NCBI GenBank assembly: GCA_021325075.1
Contig: JAJPHX010000043.1
Span: forward strand, 1 to 41,309
Length of the DNA: 41,309 nucleotides
Reading direction: 5' to 3'
DNA from: Nitrososphaeraceae archaeon
GTDB taxonomy: Archaea > Thermoproteota > Nitrososphaeria > Nitrososphaerales > Nitrososphaeraceae
The position numbers were made by a program, and so were the translations under genes. How positions within the stretch are numbered: the stretch's first letter is position 1; each line of letters begins with the position of its first letter. Under the pieces are notes generated by a model. It searched no databases. It saw nothing but the letters and a program-made list of their open reading frames with translations, and had not been told where the DNA came from. Below, piece after piece: positions 1 through 9,525 of the stretch.

Positions 1-105
1 CTGATATATCTGCTCAGGCCACTTGTCATAGCAATAGCGATAATTGCTGCTGGTTACTTTATCTACAGATGGTACACCGGCAGAAGGCTAGTCAGGGTAA
101 GCTGA
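1..105 (+). CDS. C-terminal end of a membrane-anchored protein (truncated by window start)
   Basis: Frame 1 reads LIYLLRPLVIAIAIIAAGYFIYRWYTGRRLVRVS* with a TM helix followed by a basic tail. Confidence 0.6.
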   Translation: MIYLLRPLVIAIAIIAAGYFIYRWYTGRRLVRVS

Positions 106-192
106 CACGATTATTTTTTCCTGTTTTTTCTGGCAATGTTTTATTGTAAAATAAATAAAAAAGGTTTCTTGCTGCAATGCAGCAAGAGTTTC

Positions 193-1209
193 TTACTTTG
201 TGCTGTTAAAGAAATTCTTTATTCCTTGAGTTAGGTTGTTCAGGGCATTGCCTGTCTGGTTGGCCATATTCTGTGCTCCCTGTGTAATCGCGTTGCCTGT
301 TGAATTACTCGATGTCTGCGTAGATCCAGTCTGTACCATCTCTTTGCCGTCCTGAGTCAGCGAATGGACTACCCCATAGAGTGGCTGTCCGTGGAAGTGG
401 TCGTCAGTCTGTTCCGATGAGAATGAGATGGCTACTGCATTGAATTTTTCTATCATTATCAATGTGTTTACTCCAGTCCATTTTGGCGAGCCGTTTGCCG
501 AAACGTCAGCAGTGCCAAAGATAAGTGTTGTTCCATTCTGTGGGAGCTGAACCATTGATCCGTTGGACATCTTGAAGTTGGTCACTTCATGTGTATGGCG
601 TCCCGTCCCGTCGATGTGTACCATAGTCATGTTGGCCTTGAAGCTGCTTACGTTGCCATTCTGAACACTTAGACTCCAGTCGCCGGATACTATGTACGGC
701 TGGTCTAGTTTTGACGCGGTAGATGTTGTATTGCTAGACGATGCTGTAGTGTTGCCTGTACTGCTGGTTGTTGTATTGGTGCCAATGGTATTGCCAGTTG
801 CATTGGTGGAACTGTTTCCGCCAACCATGGTCTGGCCCATTGTTGTGTTACCCGCAGATGTCGTGTTTCCTGATGACGTCATGTTGCCTGTGCTTGTTGT
901 ATTAGTAGATGGTGTCGCTGTTTGGTTTGTGGTTGTTGAACTGCCTGTATCAAAGATCAGAGTAGCTATAGTACCTCTAGCCGAAAATGTTGATCCTGTG
1001 CTTGTAGAGTTTGAACTTGTTGTGTTGCCCGTACTGCTGGTTGTTGTGTTTCCTCCAGCAGTTGTATTACTTGCCGAACTCGTACTGCCTGCAGTTGACG
1101 TACTGCTAGGAGTTGTACCATATTGCGCAATTGCTGGTGTAAGACTAAGCGCTGCAGCGAAAAGTCCAAAAACCAGCACTAGCGCGACCGCGATAGGTGC
1201 TTTCTTCAT
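193..1209 (-). CDS. Secreted Ser/Thr/Asn-rich low-complexity protein with signal peptide
   Basis: N-terminal MKKAPIAVALVLVFGLFAAALSLTPAIAQ signal peptide, then repeated NTT/NST sequons. Confidence 0.85.
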   Translation of the reverse strand: MKKAPIAVALVLVFGLFAAALSLTPAIAQYGTTPSSTSTAGSTSSASNTTAGGNTTTSSTGNTTSSNSTSTGSTFSARGTIATLIFDTGSSTTTNQTATPSTNTTSTGNMTSSGNTTSAGNTTMGQTMVGGNSSTNATGNTIGTNTTTSSTGNTTASSSNTTSTASKLDQPYIVSGDWSLSVQNGNVSSFKANMTMVHIDGTGRHTHEVTNFKMSNGSMVQLPQNGTTLIFGTADVSANGSPKWTGVNTLIMIEKFNAVAISFSSEQTDDHFHGQPLYGVVHSLTQDGKEMVQTGSTQTSSNSTGNAITQGAQNMANQTGNALNNLTQGIKNFFNSTK

Positions 1210-1315
1210 CGCAAAGAGCGCGCAGGAATGAATTTTAACGATTTTATCTGTTATATAGAGAAGTAAAATACCTAGGCTTGCTAGGCAACAATTGGACTAA
1301 AAAATGTTCTAACGG

Positions 1316-1492
1316 CTATTGCGTCAGGTCTATTATGCTTCGTCTGATGACCAGTTTGGCTTCTGGCGAAACGTTGTACTTCTCCAGAACCATCGCGGGG
1401 TCTTTGATGAGCTCGTTGCGAAAGTCCGGCTCGCTGGCTGCCCTGAGCAGGATTTCACTGATAATCTCGGCTTCCTTTTGTCGAGAATCCAA
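1316..1492 (-). CDS. 58-aa protein resembling NHLP/Nif11-type leader (Os1348-like) proteins; not in the ORF track
   Basis: TTG start; MDSRQKEAEIISEILLRAASEPDFRNELIKDPAMVLEKYNVSPEAKLVIRRSIIDLTQ*; TATA-like attatata about 35 nt upstream on the minus strand. Confidence 0.65.
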   Translation of the reverse strand: MDSRQKEAEIISEILLRAASEPDFRNELIKDPAMVLEKYNVSPEAKLVIRRSIIDLTQ

Positions 1493-1622
1493 GTATCAGC
1501 ACCAAAGTTAAAGCTCGTATATAATCTTAGTGCACGATTTGTACACAATTGTCCCTAATGGAAGAGTAAAGTAATGTTGACTCTGCGTTATAAAGCGATC
1601 GGATTCTTTTCGTAAATAGTAA

Positions 1623-2789
1623 TTGTCCGCTGGAATCGAGCTCGTAGGTGACCTAGGATACCTGCTCCTGATATGTTCTGGAGTGGGAGCACTTGCATAC
1701 ATTCTCAAGCAGCCTCTCGTGCTCGGATTCCTGATAGCTGGCATACTCATAGGCCCTTTTGGCCCATTTAGCCTCATCAAGGACATCGATATGCTGAACA
1801 ATTTTTCAGACATTGCTATCGTGCTCTTGCTTTTTGGAGTCGGGCTGTCGTTCCCGCTGCGCCAGCTGCGCGCAATTGGCAAGGTGGGCACTGGCATAGC
1901 AGTGATCGAAGTCTTGGTGATGCTTGCGCTTGGCTTTGTGGTTGGAAGCGTCCTTGGCTGGTCGTTCTACGACTCCATGTTCCTTGCAGCCGCCCTGTCG
2001 ATAAGCTCGACCGCAATAATCGTCAAGGTGCTTGAAGATATGGGCAAGCTGGAGACCACGTCTGCAGTGCTCATGATAGGAATACTCGTTATCGAGGATC
2101 TGGTCGCGATAGTGATAATAAGCGCCATGCACTCGGGCGTTGTAAGCGGCTCCTTTGAATTTACCCAGATTCTTACCACCATAGGGAGGATCGGGCTCTT
2201 TATCGGAGGCACTATAGCTGCAGGAGTTCTCATCATGCCAAGGCTGTTTTCGCTTATCACAAAGCTCGAGCGTTACGAAGTAACGATAATGTTTGCGCTT
2301 GGGACTGCCTTTGGACTCGCTTTTCTTTCATATGAGCTTGGCTTTTCTGCCGCCACGGGCGCTTTCCTTGCGGGCGTGATAATTGCAGGAAGCAAGTTCT
2401 CGGAGCAGATATCGACCATAATCTCGCCGACAAGGGAAATCTTTACTGCCATATTCTTTGTCACGATAGGGGCCCTGATGGACATGTCGCTGATCTCCCT
2501 ATACTGGGTGCCCGTCATGATAATCACGCTTGTCACTGTCTTTGGCAAGATCGGAGGGGTGTACGCCGGGGTCCGGCTGTTTGGGTTTGACAAACAGTTT
2601 GCGATTGGAATCGGGCTGAGCATGGCCCAGCTTGGCGAGTTCTCTTTCATTGTTCTAAAGACAGGCCAGGACCTTGGCGTCATAAGCAGCATGTTGTTTC
2701 CGATAATAGGGATGGCAGTAGCTCTGACAACGTTTGTCGGCCCAATGCTCGTGAAGCTTGGAAGCCGGGTCGTAGCTATATACGAGTGA
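1623..2789 (+). CDS. CPA2-family cation:proton antiporter (Kef/NapA type)
   Basis: Polytopic membrane protein with LGFLIAGILIGPFGP, SSTAIIVKVLEDMG and LAQLGEFSFIV motifs; TTG start. Confidence 0.9.
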   Translation: MSAGIELVGDLGYLLLICSGVGALAYILKQPLVLGFLIAGILIGPFGPFSLIKDIDMLNNFSDIAIVLLLFGVGLSFPLRQLRAIGKVGTGIAVIEVLVMLALGFVVGSVLGWSFYDSMFLAAALSISSTAIIVKVLEDMGKLETTSAVLMIGILVIEDLVAIVIISAMHSGVVSGSFEFTQILTTIGRIGLFIGGTIAAGVLIMPRLFSLITKLERYEVTIMFALGTAFGLAFLSYELGFSAATGAFLAGVIIAGSKFSEQISTIISPTREIFTAIFFVTIGALMDMSLISLYWVPVMIITLVTVFGKIGGVYAGVRLFGFDKQFAIGIGLSMAQLGEFSFIVLKTGQDLGVISSMLFPIIGMAVALTTFVGPMLVKLGSRVVAIYE

Positions 2790-2790
2790 T

Positions 2791-2976
2791 TTAGACGCCG
2801 ATTTCTGGAAATGAGGACTGCTTTATGCCAAGCTCACCTTGCAAGGTCTTGATCTTCTTGGCATACTCTGTCATCTTTGTCTTGTCATTTTGCACCTTGG
2901 CGATCTTGTAGCCCTTCCATGCTTTCTTCAAAGCTCCCCACGTTTGGCCGGTTGTAAACTTGCCCCGAACACTCAT
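2791..2976 (-). CDS. Small basic conserved hypothetical protein
   Basis: 61-aa ORF, Lys-rich, in a tidy convergent arrangement with the antiporter. Confidence 0.6.
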   Translation of the reverse strand: MSVRGKFTTGQTWGALKKAWKGYKIAKVQNDKTKMTEYAKKIKTLQGELGIKQSSFPEIGV

Positions 2977-3052
2977 GCTGAGAGCAATAACGAATGTCAG
3001 TATATAAGATTATTTGTTGTTGAGATAAAAAAGAAAAAGAGAGAAAAGGGCG

Positions 3053-4609
3053 TTACCCAGTTACGTATGCCCTTTCTCCGTGCTGTGCCAGGTCTAATCC
3101 TATCTCTTCTTCCTTTGGAGTGACTCTTATGCCACCTGGCCATATCGCGTCCATCACCTTGATGATGACTGCAGTGATGCCCATGGCCCATGCGAGTGCC
3201 GCAAATGCACCGACTGCATTTTGCTGGAACGCCGCCGTTGTGCCATCAGCATTTACGCCAAACCATCCGCCTCCAAAGGCTGCGCCATCATGACCCCATG
3301 GGGTAAACCTCTTCTCGGCAAAAGTGCCTGTCAGCAACGCGCCTGCAAGGCCGCCGACTCCATGTACGCCCCATGTGTCAAGTGCATCGTCCCATTTGCG
3401 CCTGTTCTTGTATGCGACTGCTGCATAGCACACCACTGACGCAAGTATGCCTATGATTATTGACGACATTGGAGAGACAAACCCGGAGGCTGGCGTGATT
3501 GCCACAAGCCCAGCCACTGCACCGGATGCCGCTCCGACTGTTGATGGCCTTCCTGTGTGGCCCCACGATATCAAAGCCCATGTCACTGCTGCCATGCCTG
3601 TCGCAATTTGTGTTGCAATGAATGCGCTTGTTGCGTTGGAAGCAGCTGCTGCAGCTGAACCTGCGTTGAAGCCAAACCAGCCAGTCCACAGCAACGCTGC
3701 ACCTAGCACGACAAGGGATATGTTGTGTGGCTCCATTGGAACCTTGCCATATCCTAGCCTGCGTCCTAGCATCAAAGCAATAACAAGGCCCGACCAACCA
3801 GACGTGATGTGTATGACTGTTCCGCCTGCAAAGTCTAGAGCACCATAGCATCCACCCCATCCAAATCCACAGTATCCTGGTGTCATGCCATAGTTGTCTT
3901 TGGCTGTGATCTGCCATGTCCAGTGCGCTGCAAAGTCATAGACGAATGTTGCCCAGATGACTATGAATATCAGAAATGCGCTGAACTTCATCCTCTCTGC
4001 TAATGCTGCTACAATTAGTGCGGGTGTGATGATGGCGAACATCATCTGGAATATCATGTAGGTTCCATGAGGTATTGTATAGCCTGTAATGCCGCCATAG
4101 GCGTTAGATGGGACATCATGCAGTACATTGTTTAGACCTGCCCAGTCCAGTGTTCCAATGAATCCATATCCTCCTGCGTCAGGTCCAAATGCAAGGCTGT
4201 AGCCCCAGAGGACGTATTGTATTGCAATTACTCCAGTGGTTATGAAGACCATATGCAGAGTGTTGACAGCATTCTTTTGTCTTGCAAGTCCCCCGTAAAA
4301 GATTGCCAAGCCTGCAGGAGTCATCATGAGCACCAGAGCTGATGACGTCAACATCCATGCGTTGTCACCTGCGTTTATCTCACAGGGTATCAGTTGGTCT
4401 GTGGGTTGTCCATCATCGCCAGTTTGAAATTTGTAGCTTCCATCGTCATTTGTTTGGAAGCAGTGGTACTTGACTGCCGGATCGTCTACGGTATAGGCAG
4501 ATGCCGGGCTAGAGAAATTACCGGCCACGAACAGCACGCCTACTACAGCAGCCAATCCTAGCAAAGTGATCTTGTTGCTAAGAAGTGTTTTCACTTTACC
4601 GTCTGTCAT
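3053..4609 (-). CDS. amt: Ammonium transporter (Amt family)
   Basis: ALVLMMTPAGLAIFYGGLARQKNAVNTL, DFAGGTVIHITSGWSGLV and DTWGVHGVGGLAGALLTG; start moved to internal MTDGKVK at 4609 from the track start at 4681. Confidence 0.95.
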   Translation of the reverse strand: MTDGKVKTLLSNKITLLGLAAVVGVLFVAGNFSSPASAYTVDDPAVKYHCFQTNDDGSYKFQTGDDGQPTDQLIPCEINAGDNAWMLTSSALVLMMTPAGLAIFYGGLARQKNAVNTLHMVFITTGVIAIQYVLWGYSLAFGPDAGGYGFIGTLDWAGLNNVLHDVPSNAYGGITGYTIPHGTYMIFQMMFAIITPALIVAALAERMKFSAFLIFIVIWATFVYDFAAHWTWQITAKDNYGMTPGYCGFGWGGCYGALDFAGGTVIHITSGWSGLVIALMLGRRLGYGKVPMEPHNISLVVLGAALLWTGWFGFNAGSAAAAASNATSAFIATQIATGMAAVTWALISWGHTGRPSTVGAASGAVAGLVAITPASGFVSPMSSIIIGILASVVCYAAVAYKNRRKWDDALDTWGVHGVGGLAGALLTGTFAEKRFTPWGHDGAAFGGGWFGVNADGTTAAFQQNAVGAFAALAWAMGITAVIIKVMDAIWPGGIRVTPKEEEIGLDLAQHGERAYVTG

Positions 4610-4831
4610 GAAGTTGAAGGCGAGGAGGTTTGAATAAAAGCATTTAGCTTGATTTTCGCCGATATGCCAGTATTTTGACATATTGCAGAACTGAAAATAA
4701 TATCAGAATCGATGCTATGGACGTCATATAACGTAAAAAACAAATTTTATGACAACGAACTTTATTAATAAGCTTTAAACCCCAGCCCGCCTTATTGACA
4801 TAAATATATGCCAGCCAGCTAGGAAGTACAC

Positions 4832-5710
4832 GTGGCCGCCAATAGCAATCTCGATTCTTTGATTCAGGACTGGAAAAACAGTGTTGTAAACGATATCACC
4901 TCTTCTGACGACACAGACAGGCTGGCCGAATACTCGCTACACCTTGCAAGGATCATTGCATATCCTGATCTTGACATACAAGACACCGTAGCAAAGATAG
5001 ATTCAATGGGCCAAGAGGTCGTACAGACTGTCAAAAAGGCAGGAGGCACGCGACCCACCCAGATAATAGAAAAGATAAATGACTACATGTTCAATGTCCA
5101 AAAGTTCAAGCCAAATGTCGACGACTATTACAACCCTATCAACAGCTACCTCAACGTGGTTATCGAGCGCAAGGCGGCGATCCCAATTACCCTTTCCATA
5201 CTTTACATGCGAATAGCCCGCGACGCAAACTTCAAGATGCACCCAGTGAACTTTCCGGGCCACTTTCTAGTCAAGCATGTGCTGGAGGATAACAGCGGCG
5301 AGATAATAGTTGATCCATTTAACGGTGGCAGGATAATGGACGATTACGCGCTAAAGGCGCTGCTTGACCAGACATATTCACGGCAGAACATCCCTCTGAC
5401 CCATGCTTTGGTGGAAAAGGCAACAGCCGCACAGGTGATGACGAGGATGCTCAACAACCTGAAGGGGAGCTATTACGAGGCGCAAGACTTTGATAAATAC
5501 AGCATTGCAAACGAGATGGTGCTTGCTATCGACCAGTACAACCCCGACGCGATAAGGGACAGGGGAATAATCCTCCTGAAGAAAGGAGATTCTGCACAGG
5601 CTCTTAAAGTCCTGAATTCATATCTAGAGATCAATCCCGAAGCTGAAGATGCAGATGACATCCTTGACATAATACGCCAGATCAGGTCAGGCAAAAGTAA
5701 CAGTGCATAG
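4832..5710 (+). CDS. SirB1-type transglutaminase-like protein with C-terminal TPR region
   Basis: YNPINSYLNVVIERKAAIPITLSILYMRIA...FPGHFLVKH and a TPR-like C-terminus. Confidence 0.85.
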   Translation: MAANSNLDSLIQDWKNSVVNDITSSDDTDRLAEYSLHLARIIAYPDLDIQDTVAKIDSMGQEVVQTVKKAGGTRPTQIIEKINDYMFNVQKFKPNVDDYYNPINSYLNVVIERKAAIPITLSILYMRIARDANFKMHPVNFPGHFLVKHVLEDNSGEIIVDPFNGGRIMDDYALKALLDQTYSRQNIPLTHALVEKATAAQVMTRMLNNLKGSYYEAQDFDKYSIANEMVLAIDQYNPDAIRDRGIILLKKGDSAQALKVLNSYLEINPEAEDADDILDIIRQIRSGKSNSA

Positions 5711-5774
5711 GCTTGGTATGCAAAAAGGAAAAGGCAGGCATGTGCTTTAAAATATTGTATTGTGAAGAGAGTAT

Positions 5775-6368
5775 ATGACAGGCCCCGCCGAAGACTCGCT
5801 TGAAAAAATCGCCGCTGAAGTAAGGGGCTGCCCGCTTTGCAAACTAGCGAGGACGAGAAAGAACGCGGTGCCAGGCGAGGGTCAGCTCGCAGCCAAGATA
5901 ATGTTCATAGGCGAAGCTCCCGGCAGGAGTGAGGATGAAAAAGGCAGGCCGTTTGTTGGGGCTGCCGGCAGGATTCTTGATGACATGTTGAAAAAAGCAG
6001 GAATAGAAAGATCGCAGGTGTTCATCACAAATGTGGTAAAGTGCAGGCCGCCAAACAACAGGGTTCCAGAAGAAGATGAAGCAGTGGCATGCCGGCCGTA
6101 CCTTGACAGGCAGATTGCGATTATCAGGCCAAAAGTAATATGCATACTAGGCAAGACCGCCTATTCCTCACTGCTTGGGGGAAATTCTATAACTGCAAAC
6201 CGAGGCAAGATCGTGGAAAAGGCTGGGCAAAAATACTTTCTGACCATTCATCCCGCCGCGGCCATATACAATCGAAGTCTCCTTTCTGTACTTGAAGCCG
6301 ACTTGAAAAAACTTGCAAAGGAAATCAAGGATAAAAAAGAAAAGAGCTCACTGGAGAACTATTTGTGA
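5775..6368 (+). CDS. Uracil-DNA glycosylase, type 4 family
   Basis: GCPLCKLARTRKNAVPGEG, FIGEAPGRSEDEKGRPFVGAAGRILD, VVKCRPPNNR, LTIHPAA; Fe-S cysteines present. Confidence 0.93.
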   Translation: MTGPAEDSLEKIAAEVRGCPLCKLARTRKNAVPGEGQLAAKIMFIGEAPGRSEDEKGRPFVGAAGRILDDMLKKAGIERSQVFITNVVKCRPPNNRVPEEDEAVACRPYLDRQIAIIRPKVICILGKTAYSSLLGGNSITANRGKIVEKAGQKYFLTIHPAAAIYNRSLLSVLEADLKKLAKEIKDKKEKSSLENYL

Positions 6369-6976
6369 GCTGTCCCGATGTCCCGTTTTACACGCGACAT
6401 ACAAGTATTGTAGCAAGGGACCTTGTCGGGAAAAAACTGGTGCGTACGATCAAAAAAGATGGCAGCAACTACAGACTTGCTGGAATAATAGTTGAAACAG
6501 AAGCATACGGCCACAATGACGATGCGGCAAGCCATGCTTACATGGGAATCACTCGCAGAAACTCAGTCATGTTTAGCGAGGTCGGAAGGGCGTATGTCTA
6601 TTTCACTTATGGCAACCATTACTGCGTAAACGTCTCAGCAAGGTCAAAAAAGATCGAGGCAGGGGCAGTTCTCATACGTGGGATCGAGCCTGTCGAAGGC
6701 ATTGAAATAATGAGGCAATTCAGGCCTGTTGATAATATCTTTTCTCTCTCCTCAGGCCCGGGCAAGCTGACGCAGGCGCTCAACATCAATTCCATACTCA
6801 ATGGAGCTGACATGACCGACCTGCAATCAGAGCTCCATATCGAATCTGTAAGAAAGCCGGAGAATATCGTATCTACCCCGAGGATAGGAATCACAAAAGC
6901 AGCCGAGAAGAGCTGGCGATTTATCGACACTTCAAGCCCCTTTGTATCTCGCAAGCTTCAGCTCAAGATACAATGA
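6365..6976 (+). CDS. 3-methyladenine DNA glycosylase (AAG/MPG family)
   Basis: ARDLVGKKLVR, IIVETEAYGHNDDAASHAYMGITRRNSVMF, YVYFTYGNHYCVNV, SGPGKLTQAL; GTG start overlaps UDG stop by 4 nt. Confidence 0.93.
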   Translation: MSCPDVPFYTRHTSIVARDLVGKKLVRTIKKDGSNYRLAGIIVETEAYGHNDDAASHAYMGITRRNSVMFSEVGRAYVYFTYGNHYCVNVSARSKKIEAGAVLIRGIEPVEGIEIMRQFRPVDNIFSLSSGPGKLTQALNINSILNGADMTDLQSELHIESVRKPENIVSTPRIGITKAAEKSWRFIDTSSPFVSRKLQLKIQ

Positions 6977-7002
6977 CCTGACGGTAAGCTAGAGCTTCAT
7001 AA

Positions 7003-7413
7003 TTGGTTTTTATCGCAACATGGAAGTTGCAGATGATGCAATCAGAAAAAGTATCGACCTACCACGTTACGATGGACGATGACAAGCTGGGGGTAAAGCC
7101 GGAATTCCTCGTCAGCATGTACGCAACCATCGACTCAAAGGCAAGGCAGATCGCGCCAGAGAATGCAAAGAACGAGCTTGCAATATCTCAAGACGGCAGA
7201 ATCAAGACAAAATTCTATATCGTAGTGTCAAGTAGGATGGCACCTCACCTGATAAACGCCATACAGCAGCAGATAAATGCACAGCAGGGACAGGGCCTCA
7301 GGTCATACCTGTCAAAGTTGCAGGAGCAGGTAATGTCCCAGATGTTTGGGCCGCAAGAACAGGGATCGATTAACATCCAGTTCGACACTAAGTCATTTTT
7401 CCCAAGAGCCTAG
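7003..7413 (+). CDS. Conserved hypothetical protein
   Basis: 136-aa ORF with coding-like composition; actual start probably the MMQSEK methionines. Confidence 0.65.
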   Translation: MVFIATWKLQMMQSEKVSTYHVTMDDDKLGVKPEFLVSMYATIDSKARQIAPENAKNELAISQDGRIKTKFYIVVSSRMAPHLINAIQQQINAQQGQGLRSYLSKLQEQVMSQMFGPQEQGSINIQFDTKSFFPRA

Positions 7414-7420
7414 CAAGCTC

Positions 7421-7780
7421 TCACGGTTCTTTTCTTTGATTATCGTGTTGTTCTACTAGCTTTGCGATCTGTTTGTTCAGCTCTAGGATGGCATCCAAAG
7501 TCTTTTGGTGTCGTTCCTCAATTGTTTCAATTTTTTTGAGAATGTTGTCATGGCGCTCGTTTATCTTCTTTATTTTATCAAGCGTTAGGTCTTGTTTTTC
7601 AGAGATGCGTTTTTGTCGGTTGTATATCCACCAACTTATGATGCCTCCGATGATTGCCCCTATTATGATGCTAAAGTACGTGCTTGAAGAGTTGGTCATA
7701 TCCTGACAGTCTTTTGCAAATTCTGGCACGCAGCCCCATATTGAATAGAGAATAGGAAGCAACATTACTGATGATAGCAA
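7421..7780 (-). CDS. Membrane protein with C-terminal coiled coil
   Basis: One or two TM segments then a heptad-rich region IKKINERHDNILKKIETIEERHQKTLDAILELNKQIAKL. Confidence 0.6.
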   Translation of the reverse strand: MLSSVMLLPILYSIWGCVPEFAKDCQDMTNSSSTYFSIIIGAIIGGIISWWIYNRQKRISEKQDLTLDKIKKINERHDNILKKIETIEERHQKTLDAILELNKQIAKLVEQHDNQRKEP

Positions 7781-7812
7781 GTGCTTAATTAAGCTCTTAG
7801 TCGCGCAAAAAG

Positions 7813-8898
7813 TTAACGCTTCTGTGCGGCCTCGATGGAGATCTCGTACTCTTTCTCAATGGCCTTCATCAACTTTTTCCCGGTTATCCTGCCTTTTGAC
7901 TTGAGCATTGCGGCTATAGAGGCGCCGCCTGCGCCGACGCCCTCTTTGACAAATCCTTTTGCAAAGGCCTGCAGGCCCGGCTTGCTCGATCCGCCCAGAT
8001 AGAGATCACAGGAGAGAACTGGAACCTGTCCTGACGCCATGCCAACAAGCCCCTTTAGGTCAGAAGATGGGTCTTTGGCAACGTATGACGTTGTACCTAT
8101 GCACAGCCCCTTCAGCGGCTTGCCAAGGCGCTTCAGTATAGTAACGATTGCAGACATTTGCGTGCCGCCTGCAAGCATCACCCTGCTTCCCCGATCGAGC
8201 GCGCCGTGGGCGACGCCTGCTACAGAAGGCATCATAGGGTCTCCAAATGTCGCGATAGCTTCAAACGGAGAGCTGATGCTTCCAAAAGTGACACCCGCTC
8301 TTTCCATGGCAGACGCCACAACCTTGTTTTTCAAGTCATGGGGATTTTCAGGCATGCTGCTGCTCACTTTGAATCTCGCGTCTATTCCTAGCGCGCCAAG
8401 TACCGCAAGTGTCGTTGTCGTGCCTCCTGGTATGCTCTCACCCACCACGACCAAGTCTGACAGCTGTGCCAGCTGCTTGCCAAGTAACATCCCATGGTCA
8501 AATGCCTGCCTGACGCTCTGCATGTCCATCGCATTTTCCTTTGTTATGTTTCTTCCCGGCTCTAGCCCAAACGACACGTACGGGATTGAAGGCTTGACCT
8601 TTGCACCCGCATCCACAATCAAGAACGGAATTTCTGCAAGCTGTAGCGCCGCGCGGGTAATGAGCGCAGGGGTAGGCTTGCCATCCGGCGTTGCCGGGAC
8701 GGCGTTTATGCACTTGCAGTGACCGTAGTACAGGAATTCAGAATCTGCCGGCGAAGTGTATTTTACAAGCTCTGCGTTTGCTCCTGCCACTGTGAGCCCG
8801 GGAATTTCACTTGCCGCAGTATAGGAAATCGCGCATACAAAAACAGGATTTTTCACTGGCTTGATGACGGATTTGTCAGAAGCAGCTATGTCGCGCAT
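7813..8898 (-). CDS. cobT: Archaeal nicotinate mononucleotide-dependent phosphoribosyltransferase CobT (UPF0284 family)
   Basis: VVGESIPGGTTTTLAVLGALGIDA, VMLAGGTQMSAIV and overall length. Confidence 0.88.
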   Translation of the reverse strand: MRDIAASDKSVIKPVKNPVFVCAISYTAASEIPGLTVAGANAELVKYTSPADSEFLYYGHCKCINAVPATPDGKPTPALITRAALQLAEIPFLIVDAGAKVKPSIPYVSFGLEPGRNITKENAMDMQSVRQAFDHGMLLGKQLAQLSDLVVVGESIPGGTTTTLAVLGALGIDARFKVSSSMPENPHDLKNKVVASAMERAGVTFGSISSPFEAIATFGDPMMPSVAGVAHGALDRGSRVMLAGGTQMSAIVTILKRLGKPLKGLCIGTTSYVAKDPSSDLKGLVGMASGQVPVLSCDLYLGGSSKPGLQAFAKGFVKEGVGAGGASIAAMLKSKGRITGKKLMKAIEKEYEISIEAAQKR

Positions 8899-9525
8899 CT
8901 AGTCACCAGCGACCATGAATTCAAGGAATTCCTGCTTTGACCTTGGCTGGAGCACATAGTTTGTCTTCTTTTCATTACCAATGGTAGAAGTTGGAGCAGA
9001 CCCGTAGTTGTGTCCCGGATAAACTACCAGCTTTTCATCAAGCATCGCAAGCCTGTCAAAGAGGCTGTGGTACATCTCTTCAGGGTCGCTCCCAGGCAGA
9101 TCGGTCCTGCCACAGTTTCCAACAAAGAGCGTATCGCCTGTAAAAATTAGCTGGTTCTCAAGGATCAGGCACATGCTGTCCTTTGAGTGCCCCGGCGTAT
9201 GCATTACTTTTAGTTTTATGCTGCCTATCTCTATCGTGTCGCCGTCTTTGGCTGCGATGTCTTTTTGGAGCTTCGAGTTTTCGTGCTGGATTATCTTGGC
9301 TCCAGCCACTTCCGCGACCTGCTCGTTGCCAAGCACATGGTCAAAGTGGGTGTGCGTATTGATGACGTACTTTGCCTTCCAGCCATTCTTTTTGAGTGCA
9401 TGGAACACGTCGTCAAGGTCCCACGACGGGTCGATTACCGCGGCTTCACCACTGTCATCATCTGCAATAATGTAGGTAAAGTTGGCCATTTGGCCTACAG
9501 GTATCTGGAGAATTGCCGGCTTCAT
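8899..9525 (-). CDS. Metallo-beta-lactamase fold hydrolase (glyoxalase II-like)
   Basis: THTHFDHVLGNEQ zinc motif, HTPGHSKDSMCL, FTGDTLFVGNCGRTDLPG. Confidence 0.9.
   Translation of the reverse strand: MKPAILQIPVGQMANFTYIIADDDSGEAAVIDPSWDLDDVFHALKKNGWKAKYVINTHTHFDHVLGNEQVAEVAGAKIIQHENSKLQKDIAAKDGDTIEIGSIKLKVMHTPGHSKDSMCLILENQLIFTGDTLFVGNCGRTDLPGSDPEEMYHSLFDRLAMLDEKLVVYPGHNYGSAPTSTIGNEKKTNYVLQPRSKQEFLEFMVAGD

Noticed and set aside
692-1231. 179-aa + strand ORF rich in Val/Leu/Pro
   Set aside because: Exact antisense of the Asn/Thr/Ser low-complexity secreted protein; composition is an artefact of the repeat codons.
3378-3917. 179-aa - strand ORF inside amt
   Set aside because: Alternate frame within a clear Amt gene; His/Trp/Cys-rich nonsense composition.
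8039-8722. 227-aa + strand ORF
   Set aside because: Antisense shadow of cobT with no recognisable motifs.
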